Shown: piece after piece, positions 36,435-43,327 of the stretch
Position numbering within the stretch: the stretch's first letter is position 1
How the letters are laid out: the number at the start of each line of letters is the position of its first letter
Origin: Egerieimonas sp900552095
GTDB lineage: Bacteria; Bacillota; Clostridia; Lachnospirales; Lachnospiraceae
DNA: 51,691 nt
Reading direction: 5' to 3'
Assembly (NCBI GenBank): GCA_902469965.1
Contig: CABREP010000009.1
Coordinates: 1-51,691 of the forward strand
The notes under the pieces: generated by a model
Told to the model about the DNA's origin: nothing
Seen by the model: only the letters and a program-made list of their open reading frames with translations
Databases searched by the model: none
Position numbers and translations under genes: made by a program

Positions 36435-36929
36435 CCGTTTCTGAAACACTTTTTTTAAAGGAGGCAGGATCCTCCCTGCCGCCAGACCGATCAGAAGTCC
36501 TGTCACCACACCGCCTGCCAGCAGAGGGGGGAGGTAATAGATCACCTGAAAGTTTTCTACCACCAGAGCCGCCGCCAGAAGCTGTCCCACGTTGTGCATG
36601 GCGCCTCCCAGAACACTTACGCCCACAACGGAAAATCCTTTTCTTCCCGCAAGAAGCGCCATGGCTCCAAAACTCAGCATTCCTCCCGCCAGACTGTACA
36701 TCATAGCGGACATATTTCCGAACGTAATTGATATCAGCAGGATACGAAGAAGAGAAATCATAAAAGCCTGTCCTGCTCCCATCAGATACAGAGCCGTCAC
36801 CACCGCCAGATTCGCCAGCCCCAGTTTCATGCCGGGAACTCCGAAATTGAAGGGGATCAAGGTCTCTACATAGGAAAAGATCATTGCCAGAGCCACCAGC
36901 ATCCCCGACTCAGCTACTTTTTTTGCCAT
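36423..36929 (-). CDS. Gx transporter family membrane protein (EetB-like)
   Basis: A 168-aa protein with about five hydrophobic helices, of the family annotated as Gx transporter or heptaprenyl diphosphate synthase component I, related to ECF-type substrate-binding subunits. Recognisable stretches are PFNFGVPGMKLGLANLAVV and GGAMHNVGQLLAAA. As I recall, the same family pairs with a NusG-domain-II protein as EetB and EetA in the Listeria and lactobacilli extracellular electron transfer loci. Here it follows that partner by three bases. Its substrate is unknown, and a flavin or quinone precursor is a guess. Confidence 0.85.
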   Translation of the reverse strand: MAKKVAESGMLVALAMIFSYVETLIPFNFGVPGMKLGLANLAVVTALYLMGAGQAFMISLLRILLISITFGNMSAMMYSLAGGMLSFGAMALLAGRKGFSVVGVSVLGGAMHNVGQLLAAALVVENFQVIYYLPPLLAGGVVTGLLIGLAAGRILPPLKKVFQKREQL

Positions 36930-36932
36930 ATG

Positions 36933-37268
36933 CTATTCCTCCACGGAAATCACGATCCGGTGCGGAAGGCAGACGATAGGATCCCCCGCCTGGGAGATCG
37001 GCGCATGCCGGACACAGTACTGATCCGGGCAGTCCGCCTCCTTCATCCGCACCTGACCATCTTCGATCACCATGCGGTTGTGCCCCTGCGTGCCCTCAAT
37101 CTCAAGTTCTCTCTCCTGAGCCAGCGAATATCTCCCGATCTCTCTGCCATCCACAGTCACCACCGCAGCAGCGCCGCCTTTTTTCCCGAAAAGAGAAAAT
37201 CCCATCCAGAGAATTCCGGCCGTCAGCAGAATCCCCAGCACTAGAAACCAGTCTTTTCTTTTACCCAT
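36933..37268 (-). CDS. NusG domain II-containing protein (EetA-like)
   Basis: A 111-aa protein with a short basic start, one membrane helix (about 8-28) and an outer NusG_II domain. Typical features are VVTVDGREIGRYSL, IEDGQVRMKEADCPDQYC and the ending CLPHRIVISVEE. The CPDQYCVRHAPI stretch (about residues 80-91) contains two conserved cysteines. Family members sit beside Gx transporters, as EetA does beside EetB. It is spaced three bases from both neighbours. Confidence 0.88.
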   Translation of the reverse strand: MGKRKDWFLVLGILLTAGILWMGFSLFGKKGGAAAVVTVDGREIGRYSLAQERELEIEGTQGHNRMVIEDGQVRMKEADCPDQYCVRHAPISQAGDPIVCLPHRIVISVEE

Positions 37269-37271
37269 GTA

Positions 37272-37625
37272 TTATTCTTTCCATTCCACGAAATGATAAC
37301 TGTCCAGAACCTGAAAAAACTTGGCCAGACGAGGATACAGCGGCTGAGCCTTCTCCCCAAACCGCTGTTCTACCTCCGGCCCCAGCTGGATGATGTCTTT
37401 CTCACCATCGATCAGGGGCCACACAAAACTTCCGACCTCATCCAGGTGTATATGCGTTATCTTGGGTTTGTGCAGAAGTTTCTGCGCTACCCGGTTAAAC
37501 ACACCTTTGTTTTCTATATCCAGAGTGACAATTCCCTTCTCATCCGCAGACCATTTGATATGCTCTGGTCTTTTGGGAATCCGCTCCAGATAATTTTCCG
37601 AAGTCTTTTGTTTTTTCTTTTTCAT
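37272..37625 (-). CDS. PqqD family protein
   Basis: A 117-aa soluble protein. After a lysine-rich start (MKKKKQKTSENYLERIPKRP) comes the PqqD-like fold: VTLDIENKGVFNRVAQKL, then HIHLDEVGSFVWPLIDGEKD and a helical end. PqqD proteins act as peptide-binding recognition modules in RiPP and cofactor pathways. No radical SAM enzyme or precursor peptide is nearby, so its partner here may be the OPT transporter, from which it is three bases away. Confidence 0.82.
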   Translation of the reverse strand: MKKKKQKTSENYLERIPKRPEHIKWSADEKGIVTLDIENKGVFNRVAQKLLHKPKITHIHLDEVGSFVWPLIDGEKDIIQLGPEVEQRFGEKAQPLYPRLAKFFQVLDSYHFVEWKE

Positions 37626-37628
37626 TTT

Positions 37629-39554
37629 TTATTTTTTGCGCTTTCTCCACAGTGTGAATTTCAGCAGGAAGAGAATGATCACCGCAAATACTACAAGACT
37701 TCCGATATTTGCAACAATCGTCGGCAGCGCCAGTTTTCCGGACAGGTCAATCACACCGCTTAAGGTGTTTGCGCCAACCGGAATCAGAGCGAAGACAGCC
37801 AGCAGGATTCCCACCAGACCTTCACCGGCAATCATACCGGAGCAGTACAGCACACCGTCGTTGATGATCGCTTCTTTCTCTTTCTTCTCTTTGTTTTTCA
37901 TCTTGTCAAAGGCAAGACGGATCAGACCGCCTACCATGATACATGCATTCAGCTGTACCGGCAGATAAACACCGATTGCGAAAGGCAGAACCGGAATGCC
38001 TACCACCTGAGCGGCAACGGCCAGGAATACACCGATAAATACCAGCCCCCAGGGCAGGTTGCTGTCCATAACGCCCTCAATGATCATCTTCATCAGCATT
38101 GCCTGCGGTGCACCCAGCTCCTCGCTTCCGAAGCCGTAAGCCGCGTTCAGCAGGAAGAGGACGCCTCCGATGGCAAATGCAGCTGCAATCACACCGATCA
38201 GCTCACCGATCTGCTGTTTCTTCGGGGTTGCTCCCAGCAGATAACCGGTCTTTAAATCCTGAGAAGTATCACCGGCAATCGCAGCTACGATACAGATAAT
38301 GGAACCGATTGCGATCGCACTCTGCATACCGTGTGCTCCCACATCTCCCGTAATCTTCAGGATGATAGTGGCAAAAAGCAGGGTAGCGATAGCCATACCG
38401 GATACCGGGTTGTTGCTGCTTCCTACCAGACCTACCATTCTGGAAGAAACAGTAGCAAAGAAGAAACCAAAGATCACTACAATAATAGCGCCTACCAGAC
38501 TTACCGGGATTGCCGGTACCAGCCAGATCACCAGTGTCAGAACCAGGATTGCGATCAGGATCAGTTTCATGTTCAGATCCTGGGCAGTACGGCTGTTGTC
38601 TGTGGACTTCCCACCTCTCATACTCTTAACTGCATCGCGGAAGGTACGAACAATCAGCGGCAGAGAACGAACCAGGCTGATCAGTCCTCCGGCTGCCAGG
38701 GCACCTGCGCCGATATAACGCACATAGCTTCCCCAGATTCCGCTGGCTCCGCCGTCTGCAAACATCTGGCTGATGGGTACCGTTCCCGGATACATGGTGG
38801 TATCACCGCCGAAAAGGACAATGGCGGGAATCAGAACCAGCCAGCTCACCAGACCACCGGCAAACATATAAGAAGCAATCCTCGGTCCGCAGATATAACC
38901 AACACTCATTACAGCCGGATAGATCTGTGTTCCGATCTCTCCTGCAAATCCCTTTACGCGGAGGGATACCTCACTGGGAACAACCTTCAGACCATCAATA
39001 ATAAATTTAAACGCTGCTGCAATTCCCATGCCGGCAAATACGGTAGAAGCGTTTGCTCCGCCTTCCTCGCCAGCCAGAAGAACTTCCGCACAGGCCGTTC
39101 CCTCGGGATAGGGCAGGGTTCCGTGTTCTTTTACGATCAGGGCATTTCTTAAGGGCACCATGAAAAGTACGCCCAGAGAACCTCCCAGTAAAGCGATCAG
39201 AGTGATCTCGATCAGATTCGGGTTGTCCATCTTACCCTCTTTTGCCCACAGGAACAGGGCAGGCAGGGTAAAGATTGCTCCGGCAGCCAGAGACTCTCCG
39301 GCAGATCCGATCGTCTGTACAATGTTGCTCTCCAGAATGGAGTTTTTCCGCATAATCACACGGATCACACCCATGGCCAGAACGGCCGCCGGGATAGATG
39401 CGGAGACAGTCATACCTACGCGAAGACCCAGGTACGCGTTTGCTGCGCCGAACACTACCGCCAGGATAATACCCATTACAATCGAAGTCACTGTAAACTC
39501 AGGGGTAATCTTATCAGCCGGTACGTAAGGCTTGAACTCTTTTTGATTACTCAT
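37629..39554 (-). CDS. OPT family oligopeptide transporter
   Basis: A 641-aa membrane protein with about 14-16 hydrophobic helices. It has the bacterial OPT start (PEFTVTSIVMGIILAVVFGA, residues about 18-37) and NAYLGLRVGMTVSASIPAAV. Eukaryotic OPT proteins import oligopeptides or metal chelates by proton symport, and substrates of the bacterial branch are largely unknown. Its promoter is strong. It begins a four-gene operon with PqqD-like, EetA-like and EetB-like genes, each three bases apart. Confidence 0.92.
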   Translation of the reverse strand: MSNQKEFKPYVPADKITPEFTVTSIVMGIILAVVFGAANAYLGLRVGMTVSASIPAAVLAMGVIRVIMRKNSILESNIVQTIGSAGESLAAGAIFTLPALFLWAKEGKMDNPNLIEITLIALLGGSLGVLFMVPLRNALIVKEHGTLPYPEGTACAEVLLAGEEGGANASTVFAGMGIAAAFKFIIDGLKVVPSEVSLRVKGFAGEIGTQIYPAVMSVGYICGPRIASYMFAGGLVSWLVLIPAIVLFGGDTTMYPGTVPISQMFADGGASGIWGSYVRYIGAGALAAGGLISLVRSLPLIVRTFRDAVKSMRGGKSTDNSRTAQDLNMKLILIAILVLTLVIWLVPAIPVSLVGAIIVVIFGFFFATVSSRMVGLVGSSNNPVSGMAIATLLFATIILKITGDVGAHGMQSAIAIGSIICIVAAIAGDTSQDLKTGYLLGATPKKQQIGELIGVIAAAFAIGGVLFLLNAAYGFGSEELGAPQAMLMKMIIEGVMDSNLPWGLVFIGVFLAVAAQVVGIPVLPFAIGVYLPVQLNACIMVGGLIRLAFDKMKNKEKKEKEAIINDGVLYCSGMIAGEGLVGILLAVFALIPVGANTLSGVIDLSGKLALPTIVANIGSLVVFAVIILFLLKFTLWRKRKK

Positions 39555-39594
39555 CTTCTTTCCCTCTCTATTATTATTTTACAAAGACTTTACC

Positions 39595-39623
39595 ATTATA
39601 GCAAACTTCGACACTCTACGCAA
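39595..39623 (-). promoter_or_regulatory. Promoter of the OPT operon
   Basis: TTGCGT at 39623-39618, a 17-bp spacer and TATAAT at 39600-39595 with an extended TGC. It lies downstream of the riboswitch terminators, so the OPT operon can be transcribed independently of the riboswitch. Confidence 0.8.
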
Positions 39624-39665
39624 GTAAAGTAACAAAGTTTTTCACCAAAAAGCAGCCACTTCCGC

Positions 39666-39712
39666 AAAAAAAGGAAGGAAGCATGTCCAGGGCCACGCTT
39701 CCTTCCTTTTTT
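39666..39712. terminator. Second terminator downstream of the cobalamin riboswitch
   Basis: Perfect arms GGAAGGAAGC and GCTTCCTTCC, extended by A/T pairs on both sides, with a 14-base loop. On the minus strand it ends in seven T, and it can also work on the plus strand. Confidence 0.85.
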
Positions 39713-39807
39713 CACCGGAGAGACAGGATTCTCACCTGCCGTTTAATCATATGCATAAATCCACGTCAAGGTTCCCGCACTGCTAGTCTACAGCGCAGCC
39801 ATTCCAT
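39713..39807 (-). other. Spacer between the two terminators, with a partial aptamer copy
   Basis: This stretch of about 95 bases holds no credible reading frame. It contains CAGGTGAGAATCCTG (39738-39724), which matches the aptamer's CAGGTGAGAGTCCTG in 14 of 15 positions, and CCGGTGA after five bases where the aptamer has CCGGTCA after six. There is no second B12 box. It could be a small RNA or a decayed second aptamer. Confidence 0.6.
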
Positions 39808-39839
39808 AAAAAATATCTGCTTCGTTTCCAAAGCAGATA
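39808..39839 (-). terminator. Terminator of the cobalamin riboswitch
   Basis: Arms TATCTGCTT and AAGCAGATA with an eight-base loop, followed by TTTTTT on the minus strand, about 65 bases after the B12 box. It is the probable expression platform. Confidence 0.8.
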
Positions 39840-39902
39840 CACCGTTTCCCGCACAGAGGAAATCAGGATGTAAAGCTCTCGCGGAAGCTTCAGACCTCTC
39901 CA

Positions 39903-40065
39903 TACCGAGCAGGTTTCCTGGCTGACAGATCAATGCGCCTTCTCCCCTTCTCATATCTTAAGATACAATGGACTTTTCCGAGAAGCGCTCCCTGTTCACA
40001 GTGACCGGATCGCTCAGGACTCTCACCTGATTCCCTTTTCACGCTGTCTTTCTTGGCATCGTGCA
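39903..40065 (-). promoter_or_regulatory. Cobalamin (B12) riboswitch aptamer
   Basis: On the minus strand the conserved core is AAAAGGGAATC, AGGTGAGAGTCCTG, then CCGGTCACTGTGA, and the B12 box GTCAGCCAGGAAACCTGC lies near 39925-39908. These match the cobalamin riboswitch consensus in order and spacing. The flanks suggest P1/P2 pairing. It has its own promoter and terminator. No B12-related gene follows on its strand within the window. Confidence 0.93.
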
Positions 40066-40075
40066 CTCAATATGT

Positions 40076-40081
40076 TAATAT
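40076..40081 (+). promoter_or_regulatory. Probable -10 box of the SGNH hydrolase promoter
   Basis: TAATAT at 40076-40081 with TTGGCA at 40053-40058 and a 17-bp spacer on the plus strand. It overlaps the 5' leader of the riboswitch RNA on the other strand. Confidence 0.55.
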
Positions 40082-40098
40082 GGAATTTATACACTGGT

Positions 40099-40127
40099 AT
40101 CATATCACGGTTCCGGAAAGGAGTCAA
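40099..40127 (-). promoter_or_regulatory. Promoter of the cobalamin riboswitch RNA
   Basis: TTGACT at 40127-40122, a 17-bp spacer and TATGAT at 40104-40099. It overlaps the SD of the divergent SGNH gene, so the two promoters face each other across about 50 bp. Confidence 0.75.
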
Positions 40128-40131
40128 GCTT

Positions 40132-40710
40132 ATGCAGCTTTTATTTCTCGGCGACAGCATCACCGACGCCGGACATCATTTTACTTCCGATGGCCTGGGG
40201 AATGGTTTTGTCCGTCTTCTGTCACAGCAGCTTCCCGGCCATGCGATCACAAACCGGGGACAGGACGGCTTTACGGTGCGGCGCACAGCGCAGATGCTGG
40301 CGCAGGATCCCGGCTCCTGCACTCCTGATCTGGCAACTCTCCTCGTGGGGATCAACGATGTTCCCCTTCAGCTTTTTGCCGGACAGACCCTGGACGATTT
40401 TGCCTCCGCTTACGAATCTGTCCTGAAGGCACTCGCTTCCTGCAAAACTGTGATCACGGCAGAACCTTTTCTTTTTGACCGGCCGGAATCTTACCGCGCC
40501 TGGCATCCCCTTCTTCTGGAGGAAAGCCGGATCATCCGAAAACTCTCCGAATCCCGGGGCTGTCTTTTTCTCCCGCTTCAGAAAATGTTCGATGATGCCT
40601 CCAGCCGCTACGGCACAGAGTCCCTTACCACTGACGGCATCCATCTGACTCCCTCCGGCAATGCACTGCTGGCGAAAGCCTGGCTCTCCCTGGCCGCTCC
40701 TTTTCTGTAA
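40132..40710 (+). CDS. SGNH/GDSL hydrolase family protein
   Basis: A 192-aa esterase/lipase-like hydrolase without signal peptide. Block I is FLGDSITDAG with the nucleophile S9, block III is GIND with N75, and block V is DGIHLT with D168 and H171, so the full catalytic set is present. The ATG at 40132 has GGAAAGGAG upstream. Upstream codons of the longer frame run through the promoter. Substrate unknown: carbohydrate esters or acyl groups are typical. It is monocistronic and convergent with the SASP gene. Confidence 0.9.
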   Translation: MQLLFLGDSITDAGHHFTSDGLGNGFVRLLSQQLPGHAITNRGQDGFTVRRTAQMLAQDPGSCTPDLATLLVGINDVPLQLFAGQTLDDFASAYESVLKALASCKTVITAEPFLFDRPESYRAWHPLLLEESRIIRKLSESRGCLFLPLQKMFDDASSRYGTESLTTDGIHLTPSGNALLAKAWLSLAAPFL

Positions 40711-40732
40711 TCTTCCTGTACAGAAGAAACTT

Positions 40733-40933
40733 TTATGGTTGCTCCTGTCCCTTCGCCTTCTCCCGGCGGCGTTTTGTCATCATGCCGCCGATCCGTCCTG
40801 TCTCCTTCGCAGAAAGGGTCTTCCATCCATCCTCCAGAACCCGGTTTAAAAGTCCCAGTTCCTCAGCAATCTCGTATTTTAATTTTTCTTCTCCCGTAAG
40901 ATTCTTCAGATCAATTTTTTTCTCTCTGCTCAT
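40733..40933 (-). CDS. Small acid-soluble spore protein, alpha/beta type (divergent)
   Basis: A 66-aa protein resembling alpha/beta SASPs, which coat and protect spore DNA. The segment LKYEIAEELGLLN carries the EIA site cleaved by the GPR protease, and SAKETGRIGGMMTKRRRE corresponds to the second conserved region that normally reads VGG-MVKRM. It is shorter and more basic at the end than Bacillus homologues. The start at 40933 directly follows a hairpin, and the nearest SD (AAAGGAG) is 13 bases away, which is unusual. Confidence 0.78.
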   Translation of the reverse strand: MSREKKIDLKNLTGEEKLKYEIAEELGLLNRVLEDGWKTLSAKETGRIGGMMTKRRREKAKGQEQP

Positions 40934-40995
40934 AAAAAGGGTCACACTCCTTTGCTTTCTACAGGAAGTATGACCCTTTTTTTCTTTATTTATAC
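40934..40995 (-). promoter_or_regulatory. Hairpin and sigma-G-like promoter upstream of the SASP gene
   Basis: A 14-bp stem (AAAAAGGGTCATAC with GTGTGACCCTTTTT) occupies 40934-40981. It would terminate pspC read-through. Within and before it, GTATA (40995-40991), an 18-bp spacer and CATACTT (40972-40966) resemble a sigma-G promoter, whose transcript would start in the loop near 40959 and so lack the upstream arm. Confidence 0.5.
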
Positions 40996-41000
40996 ATCTC

Positions 41001-41186
41001 TCATCGGGGAATGATGATCGCAGCCGCGACATAAGCCAGGATCCCGGCTCCCCAGCTGAACGCTGTGATCACCGCCCATGCCAGGCGGACCAGGGTGGGA
41101 TCCACATTAAAGTATTCTGCGATCCCCCCGCAGACGCCTGCCAGCATATAATTCGTATCTGATCTGTATAATCGCTTATTACTCAT
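41001..41186 (-). CDS. PspC domain protein
   Basis: A 61-aa PspC-type protein: KRLYRSDTNYMLAGVCGGIAEYF is the family start (residues about 4-26) and a membrane helix follows at about 35-60. PspC domains take part in envelope stress responses. The ATG at 41186 has AGGAGG upstream. The gene overlaps the end of the DUF4097 gene upstream (stop at 41203 lies 16 bp before) only by proximity. Last gene of the padR operon. Confidence 0.92.
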   Translation of the reverse strand: MSNKRLYRSDTNYMLAGVCGGIAEYFNVDPTLVRLAWAVITAFSWGAGILAYVAAAIIIPR

Positions 41187-41202
41187 ACTCTTTTCCTCCT
41201 GC

Positions 41203-42075
41203 TCATGCCTCAAAAGTCAGAATCATGCTTCCCATACCACATTCTGCCTCAATCTTTCTGGCGCTGCTTCTGTCCCCTTCGTTTACCTCTGCCGTTCCCG
41301 GATAGGAATGAGAGCCAAATTCCAGGGTTCCGCCTGCACATTCTCCCTCGAAATAGTATTCTTCCTCCAGACCTGCCAGCTGAGCAGAAAAAGTACCCAT
41401 GCCGCACTCCAGCTCCATATGGGAGGCATCCAGAATTCCAATCTCCATATTTCCGCCCCCTACTTCCAGGGACACTTCCGAAGCGCTAAGCTCACCATCT
41501 ATTCCGAGTTCACCGGCTGCCACCTGGATTTCCACCTTCTGCGCTCTCAGCTCTTCCGCATACACGGCTCCGGCTCCCGCCTCAATGTCGATCTCATCCA
41601 TCAGATCCTCCGGAAGAAGCAGATTCATCGTCCCGCTTTCCCCCAGTTCCCCTGTAACGGAAAGCTTCAGCGTGCTCCCCTTCTTCCGTGCGCTGATCCG
41701 TCCGCTTCCCGTTTCTACCCCCACGGTATCTCCGGAAATCCGCTCATCTCCGTAAATAATATGGACATCTCCCAGTCCCACGTCCAGGTCGATCTTCCGG
41801 ATCCCATCATAGTAATTCATCTCCTCTGAATCCAGATATCCCTGGTCATGGTGTTCCCGCACCTCCCCGGAATCCCGCTCAAGCCGGTCTTCCCAGTCAT
41901 CATCATCCAGATCATACCCTCTCCAGGGCAGGTGATCGATATCCACACTGTCCTCAAAAGAACTTCTCACATCTGTCCAGCTCGCCCCCAGAACCATTCC
42001 CGCGATCACGCAGGCGGTTCCTCCGGCCGCACAGATCCCACTTATAATAAGAGCTGCCTTTGTACTCTTTTTCAT
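41203..42075 (-). CDS. DUF4097 family beta-strand repeat protein
   Basis: A 290-aa protein with an N-terminal membrane helix (about 8-30), an acidic Asp/His-rich linker (about 40-85) and a C-terminal repetitive beta domain (DUF4097, also called toastrack). That domain has repeated patterns such as IDIEAGAGAVYAEEL and VSLEVGGGNMEIGIL. The domain should be outside the cell and may sense envelope damage. It is coupled to the DUF1700 gene by four bases. Confidence 0.88.
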   Translation of the reverse strand: MKKSTKAALIISGICAAGGTACVIAGMVLGASWTDVRSSFEDSVDIDHLPWRGYDLDDDDWEDRLERDSGEVREHHDQGYLDSEEMNYYDGIRKIDLDVGLGDVHIIYGDERISGDTVGVETGSGRISARKKGSTLKLSVTGELGESGTMNLLLPEDLMDEIDIEAGAGAVYAEELRAQKVEIQVAAGELGIDGELSASEVSLEVGGGNMEIGILDASHMELECGMGTFSAQLAGLEEEYYFEGECAGGTLEFGSHSYPGTAEVNEGDRSSARKIEAECGMGSMILTFEA

Positions 42076-42815
42076 TCGGATTCACCCTCCTCTCCTTTTC
42101 CATGCCGGAAAAGCTTCTGAATCTTCTCCACACTCCACCGGAACACCCGGGGGAAGATCTGAAATGCCAGCCAGATAAAAAGCAGAACCAGAAGGATCCC
42201 AAGAGCTGCCACCAGAAGTCCCACACCGATTCCAACCAGTCCTCCGGCCGGATGAGCGGCGAGCCTCACCGCGCTGATCACAATACTGAAAATGCCTCCG
42301 CCGACCATAAGGGCTCCCGAGAGAGCCAGAGCCAGAACAAGTCCGGCCGCGCCTGCGATCAGGCCCAGCAGCCCTCCGCCTACGCCGAGCAGAATGGGAC
42401 CGATCAGACAGATTGCCAGGATCAGAAGCGCCCATCCGCCGATCCCTTTGGGCTGGCGCTGCTCCCGTCGTTCTTCCCTGTGCTGCTGCCAGAGATTCTT
42501 CCGGAACTCTTCTTTCCCGGTTTTCTCTGCACCGTCCGCTCTCCTGGCCGGTGTCTGGCTCTGTTCCCGGAATCTGGAGTCCTGATAACCGTTCTCCGTA
42601 AATTCTCCCCTGTTTCTTCCCCCGTCTTTTAAATCCGCTTTGATCGTCGCCGCCACTCTTCCCGGGCTTCCCAGATCCTGGATCACCTGTGCTTCCTGCT
42701 CCGGCCCTGCCTCATCAAAATAATCCTCATAATACGCCAGGGCATCCTGCCGTTCTGCCTCCTTCCGAACAGGGAGCAGCCGCTCAAGCTGATTCATAAA
42801 TTCCTGTCGATTCAT
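42072..42815 (-). CDS. DUF1700 (HAAS-type) membrane protein
   Basis: A 247-aa protein. The N-terminal DUF1700 domain (MNRQEFMNQLERLLPVRKEA, then YYEDYFDEAG and DLGSPGRVAATI) spans about residues 1-65, followed by a charged linker and four hydrophobic helices (about 115-235). DUF1700 proteins usually accompany PadR regulators and DUF4097 proteins. The ATG at 42815 follows GGGAGAGG and sits one base after the padR stop. Confidence 0.88.
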   Translation of the reverse strand: MNRQEFMNQLERLLPVRKEAERQDALAYYEDYFDEAGPEQEAQVIQDLGSPGRVAATIKADLKDGGRNRGEFTENGYQDSRFREQSQTPARRADGAEKTGKEEFRKNLWQQHREERREQRQPKGIGGWALLILAICLIGPILLGVGGGLLGLIAGAAGLVLALALSGALMVGGGIFSIVISAVRLAAHPAGGLVGIGVGLLVAALGILLVLLFIWLAFQIFPRVFRWSVEKIQKLFRHGKGEEGESE

Positions 42816-42816
42816 C

Positions 42817-43134
42817 TTACACCTCTCCCTCAAATAATCTGGATATTTTTGACGAATAGCTCTTCCACTCCAGGCGGTAAAGCTGCAGCTGCACACTGCC
42901 TTTCTCCGTCAGCTTATAGTATCTCCTGTTTCTTCCGCTAAATTCCACATCATACACCATCAGACACTCATCTTTCTGTAATCTTCTGAGAACCGGATAG
43001 AGTGTAGACTCGGAAATATCAATCACCTGACGCACATCCTGGGTAATCTTATAACCGTAAGTCCCCTCCTTCTCCTTCGAGACGACTGCCAGCACGATGG
43101 CATCCAAAAGAGCTGCCCCTGTATTGAAAACCAT
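42817..43134 (-). CDS. PadR family transcriptional regulator
   Basis: A 105-aa winged-helix protein with the PadR pattern AIVLAVVSKEKEGTYGYKI, ISESTLYPVLRRLQKDECL and YYKLTEKG. It heads the operon with DUF1700, DUF4097 and pspC genes. A perfect 25-bp dyad between its -35 and -10 boxes is the likely autoregulatory operator. AGAAGGAG precedes the ATG. Confidence 0.94.
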   Translation of the reverse strand: MVFNTGAALLDAIVLAVVSKEKEGTYGYKITQDVRQVIDISESTLYPVLRRLQKDECLMVYDVEFSGRNRRYYKLTEKGSVQLQLYRLEWKSYSSKISRLFEGEV

Positions 43135-43179
43135 ATCTTCACTCCTTCTACTGTTTTTCGTGCAATACTATTTTGTTTT

Positions 43180-43213
43180 CTATATTATATGACATATAAT
43201 ATAGGTCTGTCAA
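43180..43213 (-). promoter_or_regulatory. Promoter and PadR operator of the envelope-stress operon
   Basis: TTGACA at 43213-43208, an 18-bp spacer and TATAAT at 43189-43184. A perfect 25-bp palindrome at 43180-43204 (arms CTATATTATATG and CATATAATATAG, one central base) covers the spacer and -10 box, so a bound regulator would block RNA polymerase. Confidence 0.88.
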
Positions 43214-43252
43214 CAGTATTATATAACCTTCATAACTTCTTAAGATTTCCAC

Positions 43253-43316
43253 AAAAAAATATGCAGTTTTCCAGCTTTCTCCGTTCCTTCGGAGACTTCC
43301 TGAAAAACTGCATATT
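43253..43316 (-). terminator. Terminator of the arg operon
   Basis: Arms AATATGCAGTTTT and AAAACTGCATATT with an inner TCTCCG/CGGAGA hairpin, followed by a T-run on the minus strand, after the DUF3786 gene. Confidence 0.85.
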
Positions 43317-43327
43317 CAACACATGAT

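Noticed and set aside
39713..39807. Short leader peptides (12-14 codons) between the riboswitch terminators
   Set aside because: Two ATG-initiated frames exist, but neither has an SD, so I do not call a peptide.
39766..39954. Minus-strand 62-codon frame
   Set aside because: It runs through the B12 box and the first terminator and has no SD. The sequence is explained by the riboswitch.
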